Assembly (NCBI RefSeq): GCF_004912275.1
Contig: NZ_STGY01000073.1
Coordinates: forward strand, 1 to 64,000
Direction of reading: 5' to 3'
DNA from: Glycomyces buryatensis
GTDB taxonomy: Bacteria; Actinomycetota; Actinomycetes; Mycobacteriales; Micromonosporaceae
Length of the DNA: 64,000 nucleotides
Part shown: positions 25,090-33,563 of the stretch, one piece after another
Numbering within the stretch: the first letter of the stretch is position 1
Layout of the letters: every line of letters begins with the position of its first letter
Made by a program: the position numbers and the translations under genes
Notes under the pieces: model-generated
Databases searched by the model: none
Told to the model about the DNA's origin: nothing
The model's input: the letters and a program-made list of their open reading frames with translations, nothing else

Positions 25090-25112
25090 AGCGACCGCCA
25101 TCGGCGGTCGCT
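25090..25112 (-). terminator. trp attenuator hairpin
   Basis: Arms AGCGACCGCC and GGCGGTCGCT (10 bp, 3-base loop) lie between the trp leader peptide and trpE(G). On the minus strand the stem is followed by TTCCTCG, a modest U tract. Position and leader suggest a ribosome-mediated attenuator; the hairpin could also act on the plus strand, where TTTGCTTT follows. Confidence 0.7.
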
Positions 25113-25146
25113 TTGCTTTGCAGTACGCAGGAGCAGAGACGCCGCC

Positions 25147-25185
25147 TCAGCGACGCCACCACCAGTTGCGCGTACTCGAATTCAC
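25147..25185 (-). CDS. trpL: trp operon leader peptide
   Basis: A 12-codon open frame on the minus strand, GTG to TGA, encodes MNSSTRNWWWRR. Three consecutive Trp codons in so short a peptide, just before an attenuator hairpin and the anthranilate synthase gene, are the hallmark of ribosome-mediated attenuation: when charged tRNA-Trp is scarce, the ribosome stalls on the Trp codons and the terminator does not form. A candidate -10 hexamer (TAAGGT, 25193-25198) lies only 7 bases before the GTG, so the leader mRNA may be leaderless. The gene is too short for ordinary gene finders. Confidence 0.9.
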   Translation of the reverse strand: MNSSTRNWWWRR

Positions 25186-25192
25186 GAGACAC

Positions 25193-25220
25193 ACCTTACA
25201 CGGCGGCCCGGCGGGTGCAA
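25193..25220 (-). promoter_or_regulatory. Promoter of the trp leader
   Basis: On the minus strand, TTGCAC (25215-25220) and TAAGGT (25193-25198) are spaced by 16 bases. The start point would fall at about 25186, next to the leader GTG. Confidence 0.6.
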
Positions 25221-25261
25221 ACTCGATAGTCCCGGCGCGAGGGCGGGGGCTACACTAGGCC

Positions 25262-25494
25262 CCAACAGCGTCGACCCGGCCATCACCGGTGAGCTTCCGG
25301 AAGAACGGGCCCCGCGGCCTCGCGCGGCAGGGCCTCAGTAGAACCGGACGGGCGCGGCCCGTCAGAGCCGCCGAATCAAGCGGGCGCATCCGTGCGCTAA
25401 GCGAGGTGGTACCGCGGGCCACTGCCTGACCAGGCAGCGCTCGTCCTCGCACACCGAAGTTCCGCAAGGTGTGTGATGAGGAGACACCGAGCCA
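25262..25494 (+). ncRNA. ileS T-box riboswitch, translational type
   Basis: The ileS leader shows T-box features. A short stem I (CCGG/CCGG near 25285-25299) carries an AUC isoleucine specifier at 25282-25284. The conserved GAGGTGGTACCGCGG element is at 25403-25417, with TGGT at 25407-25410 able to pair with the ACCA end of uncharged tRNA-Ile. Downstream, TCCTC (25444-25448) can pair with GAGGA (25478-25482) and CACACC with GGTGTG, hiding the ileS ribosome site. There is no poly-U run, so control is on translation, as known for short-stem actinobacterial ileS T-boxes. A likely -10 (TACACT) lies at 25251-25256. Confidence 0.92.
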
Positions 25495-28400
25495 ATGGCT
25501 TATCCACTCGACGACCCAGCCCGGGGCGTACCTGCGAGCCCGAACCTGCCCGAGGTCGAGCGCCGCGTGCTCGACTTCTGGACCAAGGACGACACGTTCG
25601 CCGCCTCCATCGAGGCGCGCGACGCCGGCGAGAGGGGCGCGAACGAGTTCGTCTTCTACGACGGCCCGCCCTTCGCCAACGGCCTGCCCCACTACGGGCA
25701 CCTCCTCACCGGTTACGTCAAGGACATCGTCCCGCGCTACCAGACCATGCGCGGCAAGCACGTCGAACGGCGCTTCGGCTGGGACACCCACGGCATGCCC
25801 GCCGAGGTCACCACCGAGAAGGAGCTCGGCCTGAGGTCGAAGGCCGAGATCGAGGCGTACGGCGTGGACCGGTTCAACGCCGCAGCCAAGGCCTCGGTCC
25901 TCCAGTTCACCGACGAGTGGGTCGACTACGTGACCCGCCAGGCCCGCTGGGTCGACTTCGAGAACGACTACAAGACCCTCGACCTGTCCTACATGGAGAG
26001 CGTCATGTGGGCCTTCAAGACCCTCTACGACAAGGGTCTGATCTACGAGGGCTACCGCGTCCTGTGGTACTGCTGGCGCTGCGAGACTCCGCTGGCCGCC
26101 ACCGAGACCAAGATGGACGACACCTACCAGGACCGGCAGGACCCCGCCGTCACCGTCGGCCTCGACGTCACCGGCGACGGCCCCCTGGCCGGCGCCAAGC
26201 TCCTGGTGTGGACCACCACGCCCTGGACGCTGCCGTCGAACCTGGCCGCGGCCGTCCACCCCGACGTCGACTACGTCGTGGTCAAGTCCGAGGGCAGCCG
26301 CTACCTGCTGGCCGAGGCCCGCCTGGGCGCGTACGCGCGCGAACTGGGCGACGAGGCCGATGTCGTCGGCCGCTACAAGGGCGCCGACCTGGTCGGCCTC
26401 ACCTACAACCCGCCGTTCGACTTCTTCGCCGGGCGCACCAACGCCCACCAGGTCCTCGCCGCCGACTACGTCACCACCGAGGACGGCACCGGCATCGTGC
26501 ACATCGCGCCGGCCTTCGGTGAGGAGGACAAGCTCGTCACCGATGCCGCCGGGATCGAAACGGTCGTGCCCGTGGACGACTCGGGCAAGTTCACCGACGA
26601 GGTCCCGCCTTACGCCGGTGTTCACGTCTTCGAGGCCAACAAGCTCATCATCGCGGACCTCAAGGAGACGCAGGCGCTGCTGCGCCACGACACCTACAAC
26701 CACAACTACCCGCACTGCTGGCGCTGCGGATCGCCGTTGATCCAGCGCGCCCTCTCGGCCTGGTTCGTGGCCGTGACCCGCTTCCGCGACCGCATGGTCG
26801 AGCTCAACCAGCAGATCGACTGGACCCCGTCGCACATCAAGGACGGCCAGTTCGGCAAGTGGCTCGCCAACGCCCGCGACTGGAACATCAGCCGCAACCG
26901 CTTCTGGGGCTCGCCGATCCCGGTGTGGACCAGTGACGACCCCGAATACCCGCGCGTCGACGTCTACGGGTCGCTCGAAGAACTCCAGCGCGACTTCGGA
27001 GTCGAGGTGACCGACCTGCACCGGCCGGGGATCGACAACCTCACCCGGCCGAACCCGGACGACCCGACCGGGAATTCGGTCATGCGCCGCGTCCCCGAGG
27101 TCCTCGACTGCTGGTTCGAATCCGGGTCCATGCCGTTCGCGCAGGTCCACTACCCGTTCGAGAACGCCGACTGGTTCGAGCACCACTACCCAGGCGACTT
27201 CATCGTGGAGTACACGGCCCAGACCCGCGGCTGGTTCTACCTGCTGCACGTCCTGGCCACCGCCCTGTTCGACCGGCCCGCGTTCCGCACCGCCGTCGTC
27301 CACGGCACGCTCCTGGGCGACGACGGGCAGAAGATGTCCAAGTCGCTCAAGAACTATCCGGATGTGCGGGAGTCCTTCGAGTCCTACGGGTCCGACGCGG
27401 TCCGCTGGTTCCTCGTCTCCTCCCCGGTTCTGCGCGGCGGCGACATGCCCGTCACCGAGACCGGCTTCCGCGACGCGGTGCGCCAGATCGTGCTCCCCTT
27501 GTGGAACGTGTGGTACTTCTACACGCTCTACGCCGGGGCCGCCGGATACGAGGCGACGCCGGAGCAGTCCCGCGCCACGGCGCTCGCCTCCGAGCACCGG
27601 CTCGACAAGTACCTGCTCGCCAAGACCCGCGAACTGGTCGAGGTCTCCACGAAGGCGATGGACGAGTACGACCTGGTCACCGCGACCGCGGCGTTCCGCA
27701 CCTACCTGGAGAGCCTGACCAACTGGTACGTGCGTCGCTCGCGCGACCGGTTCTGGGAGGGTGACGAGGCCGGATTCGCCACGCTCGCAACCGCACTGGG
27801 GACCGCATGCGAGGTCGCCGCGCCGCTGCTGCCGCTGATCACCGAGGACATCTGGCGGGGCCTGACCGGCGGCCGCTCGGTCCACCTCGCCGACTGGCCC
27901 GACGCCGGCGACCTGCCCGCCGACCCGGGCCTGGTCGAAGCGATGGACACCGTGCGCGACATCGCCTCGGTCGGCCTGTTCATGCGCAAGGCCCGCAAAC
28001 TCCGGGTGCGCCTGCCGCTGGCCAAGGTCACCGTCGCCACCGCCCACGCCGAACGGCTCTCCCCGTTCGCGGACCTGCTCAAGGACGAACTCAACGTCAA
28101 GGCCGTCGAGTTCGACTCGGATGTCGCGGCCTACTCCAAATCCGACCTCAAACTCGTCCCGCGCGTGCTCGGACCCCGCCTCGGCGGCGACGTGCAGCGG
28201 GTCATCAAGGCCGTCAAGGCCGGGGACTGGACCGTCGATGACGGCACGGTCACCGCCGGAGGCGTGACCCTGGAGGACGGCGAGTTCGAACTGACCATGG
28301 TCGCCGTCGACGCCGAACACACCGAGTCCCTGCCGAACCAGGGCGGGGTCCTGGTCCTCGACACCGAGGTCACCCCCGAACTGGCCGCCGAGGGCCTCGC

Positions 28401-28638
28401 CCGCGACGTCGTCCGCGTCATCCAGCAGGCCCGCAAGGACGCCGACTTCGACGTCAGCGACCGCGTCACCGCGGTCGTGGACGCGGGCGACGACGTCCGC
28501 GCCGCCATCGAGGCCCACCGCGAGTTCGTCCAAGGCGAGACCCTTGCCCTGGAACTGACCTTCGGCGACCTCCCAGGCGACGCCACCACCGGCGACGCCG
28601 GCGAGGGCACTGTCAAGGCCGCCGTCACCAAGGCCTAG
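25495..28638 (+). CDS. ileS: Isoleucyl-tRNA synthetase
   Basis: Charges tRNA-Ile in the cytoplasm. The 1047-residue class I enzyme has the HIGH motif as HYGH (residues 66-69, in [16 protein letters not shown]) and KMSKS from Lys613 in [12 protein letters not shown]. An editing (CP1) domain with [13 protein letters not shown] lies near 245, and the anticodon-binding and C-terminal domains follow. The size and these segments fit the longer, eukaryote-like IleS group, some members of which are naturally mupirocin-tolerant; tolerance here is untested. ATG 25495 lies after GAGGAG, which the T-box can sequester. Confidence 0.97.
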   Translation: MAYPLDDPARGVPASPNLPEVERRVLDFWTKDDTFAASIEARDAGERGANEFVFYDGPPFANGLPHYGHLLTGYVKDIVPRYQTMRGKHVERRFGWDTHGMPAEVTTEKELGLRSKAEIEAYGVDRFNAAAKASVLQFTDEWVDYVTRQARWVDFENDYKTLDLSYMESVMWAFKTLYDKGLIYEGYRVLWYCWRCETPLAATETKMDDTYQDRQDPAVTVGLDVTGDGPLAGAKLLVWTTTPWTLPSNLAAAVHPDVDYVVVKSEGSRYLLAEARLGAYARELGDEADVVGRYKGADLVGLTYNPPFDFFAGRTNAHQVLAADYVTTEDGTGIVHIAPAFGEEDKLVTDAAGIETVVPVDDSGKFTDEVPPYAGVHVFEANKLIIADLKETQALLRHDTYNHNYPHCWRCGSPLIQRALSAWFVAVTRFRDRMVELNQQIDWTPSHIKDGQFGKWLANARDWNISRNRFWGSPIPVWTSDDPEYPRVDVYGSLEELQRDFGVEVTDLHRPGIDNLTRPNPDDPTGNSVMRRVPEVLDCWFESGSMPFAQVHYPFENADWFEHHYPGDFIVEYTAQTRGWFYLLHVLATALFDRPAFRTAVVHGTLLGDDGQKMSKSLKNYPDVRESFESYGSDAVRWFLVSSPVLRGGDMPVTETGFRDAVRQIVLPLWNVWYFYTLYAGAAGYEATPEQSRATALASEHRLDKYLLAKTRELVEVSTKAMDEYDLVTATAAFRTYLESLTNWYVRRSRDRFWEGDEAGFATLATALGTACEVAAPLLPLITEDIWRGLTGGRSVHLADWPDAGDLPADPGLVEAMDTVRDIASVGLFMRKARKLRVRLPLAKVTVATAHAERLSPFADLLKDELNVKAVEFDSDVAAYSKSDLKLVPRVLGPRLGGDVQRVIKAVKAGDWTVDDGTVTAGGVTLEDGEFELTMVAVDAEHTESLPNQGGVLVLDTEVTPELAAEGLARDVVRVIQQARKDADFDVSDRVTAVVDAGDDVRAAIEAHREFVQGETLALELTFGDLPGDATTGDAGEGTVKAAVTKA

Positions 28639-28651
28639 CGCGAACGAGAAA

Positions 28652-28682
28652 GGGCCCGGCGACCTGCGCGGTCGCCGGGCCC
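28652..28682 (+). terminator. Terminator of ileS
   Basis: Perfect 12-bp arms GGGCCCGGCGAC and GTCGCCGGGCCC with a 7-base loop, 13 bases after the stop, followed by CTACTCGTTC. Confidence 0.8.
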
Positions 28683-28726
28683 CTACTCGTTCGCTCCCGT
28701 CCCGGGATCCGGGCCGACCTCGCCGT

Positions 28727-28750
28727 CGGTTCCCCCGCGCGGGGGAACCG
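28727..28750. repeat. Perfect 24-bp palindrome upstream of a membrane protein gene
   Basis: Half-site CGGTTCCCCCGC is followed immediately by its exact reverse complement. A partial second copy of the CCCCCGCGCGGG core lies at 28753-28765. The palindrome is 53 bases upstream of the 28804 start codon and could be an operator. Confidence 0.7.
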
Positions 28751-28803
28751 AATCCCCCGCGCGGGCAAGGACATCGGCCACCGACCGGACCAGACTCGAC
28801 GCC

Positions 28804-29829
28804 ATGATCACCACCACGGCACCCCGGCCGACGACCCCCGCGGCCCACACGTACCCGGTCCTGACCTGGGCACCGACGGCGATCCTGCTCTGGGCCGTCC
28901 TCTACGGTGCGCTCCAGACCTACTGGGCACTCGGCAACGCCCCCGAATTCGCGCCCCTGCCCCAAGACCTCCTGGTCTTCCACGGATGGGGCGCCGTCGG
29001 ACTGTGCGCCGCGGTTGCCGCCGCCGCCCTCGGACTCCGCCTCACCCGCGAATCCAAGACGGCGCTGATCGCCGCCTGGGCCGTCGCCGCGGCCATGCTG
29101 GCCGCGAGCCCCATGTTCTTCCTCGACGTGATCGGTGGAATCCTCGGCGGCCTCGGCATCGCGATCAACGGCGAGTCGGCCCTCAGCCGCGGAGGCATGG
29201 TGACCGGGGCAGCACTGCTGACACTCGCCTCACTCACCTATCTGCACCGCATGCGGGGCGCCTGCGGCCGCTGCGGCCGCAAGACGCCCGGCCCACGCCC
29301 CGAACGGGTGCCCGGCTGGGCCGTCGCCGCCGCCTACGCCGCCGTCGCAGGCTGTTTCATCCGGCTCGCCGCCCAATACGGCTTCGCCGGATTCGATGCC
29401 ATCCCGTACAACGCCGGAGTCTCGGCGGTCCTCTTCGAGATCGGCTTCATCCTCGCCGGAACCCTGCTGCCGCTCGCGCTGGTCCACCGGTGGGGCCTGA
29501 TCTGGCCCCGCTGGGTCCTCGGCCTGGCGGGGAGCAGGGTCCCGCGCTGGCTCGTGCTCGGCCCGGCGCTCTTCATCGCGGGCGGCATGACCGCGTACTT
29601 CGGTTTCCAACAGCTGGATCTGATCGGGATGCTGTTCACCGGCTGGGACGTCGACACCGGGGGAAGCCCGTACAGTCCGGCGTTCTTCTGGGTTTCGATC
29701 CCGGCCTACACCGTCTGGGGCCTGGGCATCGGCGTGGCCGCCATCGCCCGCCTCCGCCAGACCCGCCCGCAATGCAAGCGCTGCGAAGCCACAGAAAGAA
29801 CGGTCAATGCGGCCATCACGATTGCGTAA
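28804..29829 (+). CDS. Multi-pass membrane protein of unknown function
   Basis: A 341-residue protein with about eight hydrophobic segments (for example LTWAPTAILLWAVLYGA, AAWAVAAAMLAASPMFF, VLFEIGFILAGTLLPLA). Cys-containing motifs occur in the predicted loops and tail: CGRCGRKT near residue 158 and CKRCE near the C-terminus, a possible paired-cysteine metal site. I do not recognise the family. It is monocistronic between the ileS terminator and a 425-bp gene-free region, with a perfect palindrome just upstream. The ATG start lacks an obvious ribosome site. Confidence 0.75.
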   Translation: MITTTAPRPTTPAAHTYPVLTWAPTAILLWAVLYGALQTYWALGNAPEFAPLPQDLLVFHGWGAVGLCAAVAAAALGLRLTRESKTALIAAWAVAAAMLAASPMFFLDVIGGILGGLGIAINGESALSRGGMVTGAALLTLASLTYLHRMRGACGRCGRKTPGPRPERVPGWAVAAAYAAVAGCFIRLAAQYGFAGFDAIPYNAGVSAVLFEIGFILAGTLLPLALVHRWGLIWPRWVLGLAGSRVPRWLVLGPALFIAGGMTAYFGFQQLDLIGMLFTGWDVDTGGSPYSPAFFWVSIPAYTVWGLGIGVAAIARLRQTRPQCKRCEATERTVNAAITIA

Positions 29830-30254
29830 GCATCAGAACAACCTCAGGGCTCGGACGTCGGGAAGGTGTTCGGGCCCTGGCGATTTCATTACTAGCATAT
29901 TCATCGCTCGCGTGGACCGCCGAGCGGTGCTCTTGATTTATGCATTTTGGCGCCCGGTGGGGCGCCGCGATCGCGGGAGGTGCGGGCGCAGGAGCCGCAC
30001 GCGGAGGCCTCCGCGTGCGATCTTCGGGGGCGGCTCCCGGGATAACCCAATGTTCTTACCGCCGATCCTGCACTGGCCGACACCAACTCGACTAGCCGGA
30101 ATTGGTGCCACTACTTCAAAAACACGATCACATCACGCGCACCAAGGACCCACCAAAACTATTTTGCCGCCTGTGGATAACTTCGTGGAGGTGCAGGTCG
30201 TAGCCGTTTATTGCAGGACGGTCCGACCAACTTGGCATTGTTCGGGCGCAGGAT
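29830..30254. other. Gene-free region of mixed base composition
   Basis: No credible gene is seen. The region has AT-rich patches (near 29886-29945 and 30110-30180) unlike its surroundings. It also holds a GGCGCC-flanked hairpin near 29949-29966, a perfect 24-bp palindrome (29996-30019) and an exact DnaA-box nonamer (TTATCCACA on the minus strand, 30172-30180). Its composition suggests old insertions or deletions. Confidence 0.5.
29996..30019. repeat. Perfect 24-bp palindrome
   Basis: Half-site CGCACGCGGAGG is followed directly by its reverse complement. It could act as a terminator stem for the membrane protein gene (167 bases after its stop) or as a protein-binding site. Confidence 0.6.
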
Positions 30255-30452
30255 TCACTCCGCGAGGCGTCGAAGCAGCTCGCGGTTCTTCTCCAAGGCC
30301 CGGTCGACCACCACTTCGAACTCCTGGGAGCGTTCGAAGTCTCGGCGCAGCTTCTGGAGTACGAGGTCCTGTCGCGAAGTGCCCATGCGCGCCGCATCTC
30401 TTGCAAGCCAACGGGCCAGGCCATCCGGAAGCTCGATCAGCATTCTCACCAT
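30255..30452 (-). CDS. Small ribbon-helix-helix (CopG/antitoxin-like) protein
   Basis: A 65-residue protein starting MVRMLIELPDGLARWLARDAARMGTS, which fits the beta-strand plus two-helix pattern of ribbon-helix-helix DNA-binding proteins such as VapB-type antitoxins. The C-terminal half is charged and helical, as in antitoxins that wrap a toxin. No toxin gene follows: the downstream 250 bases hold no credible frame. It may be an orphan antitoxin or lone regulator. ATG 30452 follows GGACAG; an internal ATG at 30443 preceded by GGTGAG is also possible. Confidence 0.6.
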   Translation of the reverse strand: MVRMLIELPDGLARWLARDAARMGTSRQDLVLQKLRRDFERSQEFEVVVDRALEKNRELLRRLAE

Positions 30453-30521
30453 CTGTCCATGGTCGATTACATGCTCGTGATGGGCAACTCGGAATTCGGC
30501 GATTGATGCCCCTGCAACCAG

Positions 30522-33500
30522 TCAATCGAGGTCGGGGCGCCAGGTCTTGTCGGCTCCCACGTAGTAGAAGGCCGTCTGGATCTCCGATTCGGGCACCTGC
30601 TTGAGTTTGGCCCAGGCCCTTCGATAGACCTTCAGTTGGAGGGCGGCGTGTTCCGCGGCCTCTCCCTGTGGCGGGCGACCGGTCTTCCAGTCGACTATGT
30701 CGTAGCCGCCGTCGGGGCCGGCGAAGATGGCGTCGATGCGGCCGCGCACCACTGTGCCCTCGAAGTCGATGACGAACGGGACCTCCTGGGCCACAATGCT
30801 TCGCTGCGCCCATTGCGATTGCTTGAATGACGCTTTGAGCCTCGCCAGGTCGACGTCGGCCTCCGCCTCGTCGGCGGCTCCGGGGAGGTCGGCCGAGTCG
30901 AAGAGGGTGCCGCCGCCGAAGAACTCCTCGACCCAGGCGTGGAATTCGGTGCCGCGCTGGGTGACCTCGTGCGGGGGCTGCGGCATCGGGCGGCGGCGCT
31001 CGGCCGCGAAGGCCTCCTCGTCGGCGCGCATCGCCATCAGCTGCGAGGTCGAGAGCCGCTCTGGCCTGGGCAGGCGCACGATGCCCGACTCGCGTTCGTC
31101 CCGCTCGGTCAGCAGCAGCTCGGCCTCCTCGGCCCACTGCCGCGCCGCCGGGGCGTCGCTCAGTTCGTCTCCCGCGACGAGCACCAGGTCCGCGGCCGCA
31201 GCGAACGCCTCCTGGCGCGAACCGAGCGGGGCCGGGCGCGGCCATTGGGCCGTCCTCACCTGGTCCTCGAGGGGATTGGACGGGCCCGAATCGGCCCACG
31301 CCGCCACCCGGGCGCCCGCAGCCCGCGCCTCCTCCAGATATGGCGCCGGCTTGTGCGACTTGCCGCTGTCGGCGTCCCACCAGTAGCCGCTGGCCAGCAG
31401 CGCCCGCTTCGCCCTGGTCAGCGCCACATAGGCGAGGCGCCGCTCCTCGTCCAGGCGGGCCTCCTTGTCGTCGGCCTTGAACGCCCGCACCGCCTTCGCC
31501 ACCTCCGACGGGCTCTGCGCCGCGTCCAGGTAGAGCACCGGCAGGTTCTCCGCGTCCCCGCGCAGCGGGTACGGCAGCCGCGAGGCGTCGCTCACCCACG
31601 TCGAACCCGTCCCCGAACCGGGCAGGATGCCCTCGCACAGGCCCGGCACGGCCACCACGTCCCACTCGAGTCCCTTGGCGGCGTGGACGGTCATGAGTTG
31701 TACGATCCCGCCGGTCGTGCTCGCGGACTCGACCACCAGGCCCCGCTCGCGCTCGGCGGCCGACTCCAGATACGACAGGAACCCCGCGACGTTCGCTCCG
31801 GAGGTGTCGTTCTCATACGCCGCCGCGATGTCCGTGAACTCATCCAGATTGGACAGATCGCCGCGGTGGAGCATGACCTCCACGTCGAGGCCGCTGTGGG
31901 TGATCGCGTCGCCGATGACGTCGGGCAGGCTCTGGCCCAGCCTCGAACGAATCCAGGAGAGCTCCGCGTGGAGCTGCCCGAACCTGAGATACCCCAGGGC
32001 CGAATACGCTTCCTGCCCACCGGGATCGGCCAGCGCGTCGGCCAGGGAGGCCTCGGCGTCGGCGCCCGCGTCCGGTTCGAAGCCGCGGATGTCGGGGGCG
32101 AGTTCCCTCGCCCGCGCCCACAGCGCCGCGATGTCGCGGGCGCCGATGCGCCACCGCGTGCCGGTCAGCAGGCGCATGAGCGAAGGGCCGTTGGTGGGGT
32201 CGGCGGCGGCGCGCAGCATCGCGACGGTCTCGGCCACTTCGGGGTAGTAGAGGAGGCCGAGCGAGCCGACGACCTGGACCGGGAGCCCGGCGGCGGTCAG
32301 GGCCCGGTGGAGGGCCGGGATCTGGCGCCGCTTCCGCACCAGGACGGCGCCGGTGTCGAGGAACGGGTTCCAGGTCTCGACGAGGCGCGCGGCGATCCAT
32401 TCGGCCTCGTCGTCCTGGGTGAGGTGCATGGCGGCCTCGGCCGTACCGACCCCGGGCACGCCCGCGGTCAAGGGTGGGACGGTTCCCGCGCGAAGCGGTT
32501 CGGAGACGGCGTTGGCGACGTCGAGGATCGCGGTGCGGTTGCGCCAGGACCGGGTCAGGTAGGCGGTGGACGTGGCGGCGTCTGCGGGTCCGGGGAAGTC
32601 GGATCCGAAGCGCTGCAAGGTGCCCGCGGAGGCCCCGCGCCAGGAGTAGATCGACTGGTTCGGGTCGCCGACGGCGGTGACGGGGTGTCCGCCGCCGAAC
32701 AGTTCGCGCAGCAGCGTCACCTGCGAGTGGGAGGTGTCCTGGTATTCGTCCAGGAGCACGACTCGCCACCGGTCGCGTTCGGTCCGCACGATCTCGGGCG
32801 AGTGCCCGACGACCTCGGCGGCGAGCGCGAGCTGGTCGGCGAAGTCCATGACGCCGAGTTCGCGTTTGCGCAGCTCCCAGGCGTTCACGAGCGGCAGCAG
32901 CTGTTCGTGGCGTTTCACCAGCGACACCAGGGCCCGGAATTCGGGGTTGGTGCGTTTGGCGGCGCGCGCCTCGAGTTCGTCGGCCAGGCCGCGGTCGAAG
33001 GAGCGCAGTTCGTCCTCGCCGCGGAGGTGTTCGGCGAGTTCTCCGGCGAGGCGCAGCACGCGTTCGGTGACGGCGTCGACGCCGATGTCGAATTCGCTCA
33101 TTTCGCCATCCCAGGCGCACACCAGATCCCGGGCGAGTTGCCAGCGCCCGGTCTCGGAGATGACGCGCGCGTTCGGTTCGACGCCGATGCGGATGCCGTG
33201 TTCGGTGACGAGGCTGGCGGCGTAGGCGTTGTAGGTGGACACGGTGGGTTCGCCGGGGAGCTGCGCGAGTTCGGGGATGCCTTCGGCGAGTTTGCGGAGC
33301 TTGTCGCGGATGCGCGCGGCGAGTTCGGCGGCGGCCTTGCGGGTGAAGGTGAGGCCGAGTATGTGTTCGGGGCGGGTGACGCCGTTGGCGATGAGCCAGA
33401 CGACGCGGTCGGCCATGGTGGTGGTCTTGCCCGATCCGGCGCCGGCGATGACGAGGAGGGGGGCGGGCCCGGCTTCGATGACGGATCGTTGTTCGTCGGT

Positions 33501-33563
33501 GGGGGTGGGTTCGCCGAGCCGGTTGGCGATGCCGACGGCACTGTACTTGGGGGGCTTACTCAT
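30522..33563 (-). CDS. adnB: AdnB-like UvrD-family helicase-nuclease subunit
   Basis: A 1013-residue partner in the AdnAB motor-nuclease, the mycobacterial-type machine that resects double-strand breaks. It has Walker A IAGAGSGKTTT near residue 40, motif II LLDEYQDTSHSQ near 270, QSIYSWRGA near 305, the VHAAKGLEWD motif and ALTRAKRAL. A C-terminal PD-(D/E)XK nuclease includes GTEFHAWVEEF, GRIDAIF and YDIVDWKTGRP. ATG 33563 overlaps the adnA stop by eight bases. It has the same order and overlap logic as actinobacterial adnA-adnB; RecBCD/AddAB is the functional alternative name. Confidence 0.9.
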   Translation of the reverse strand: MSKPPKYSAVGIANRLGEPTPTDEQRSVIEAGPAPLLVIAGAGSGKTTTMADRVVWLIANGVTRPEHILGLTFTRKAAAELAARIRDKLRKLAEGIPELAQLPGEPTVSTYNAYAASLVTEHGIRIGVEPNARVISETGRWQLARDLVCAWDGEMSEFDIGVDAVTERVLRLAGELAEHLRGEDELRSFDRGLADELEARAAKRTNPEFRALVSLVKRHEQLLPLVNAWELRKRELGVMDFADQLALAAEVVGHSPEIVRTERDRWRVVLLDEYQDTSHSQVTLLRELFGGGHPVTAVGDPNQSIYSWRGASAGTLQRFGSDFPGPADAATSTAYLTRSWRNRTAILDVANAVSEPLRAGTVPPLTAGVPGVGTAEAAMHLTQDDEAEWIAARLVETWNPFLDTGAVLVRKRRQIPALHRALTAAGLPVQVVGSLGLLYYPEVAETVAMLRAAADPTNGPSLMRLLTGTRWRIGARDIAALWARARELAPDIRGFEPDAGADAEASLADALADPGGQEAYSALGYLRFGQLHAELSWIRSRLGQSLPDVIGDAITHSGLDVEVMLHRGDLSNLDEFTDIAAAYENDTSGANVAGFLSYLESAAERERGLVVESASTTGGIVQLMTVHAAKGLEWDVVAVPGLCEGILPGSGTGSTWVSDASRLPYPLRGDAENLPVLYLDAAQSPSEVAKAVRAFKADDKEARLDEERRLAYVALTRAKRALLASGYWWDADSGKSHKPAPYLEEARAAGARVAAWADSGPSNPLEDQVRTAQWPRPAPLGSRQEAFAAAADLVLVAGDELSDAPAARQWAEEAELLLTERDERESGIVRLPRPERLSTSQLMAMRADEEAFAAERRRPMPQPPHEVTQRGTEFHAWVEEFFGGGTLFDSADLPGAADEAEADVDLARLKASFKQSQWAQRSIVAQEVPFVIDFEGTVVRGRIDAIFAGPDGGYDIVDWKTGRPPQGEAAEHAALQLKVYRRAWAKLKQVPESEIQTAFYYVGADKTWRPDLD

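Noticed and set aside
25255-28983. 1242-codon open frame on the minus strand opposite ileS
   Set aside because: It is the GC-bias shadow of ileS; the protein is low-complexity and ileS has complete motifs and a T-box.
30172-30180. Exact DnaA-box nonamer
   Set aside because: A single box with no cluster, no dnaA/dnaN nearby and no AT-rich unwinding element does not make an origin.
30128-30424. Possible toxin gene next to the ribbon-helix-helix gene
   Set aside because: The frame overlaps the antitoxin-like gene out of phase and shows no toxin fold motifs.
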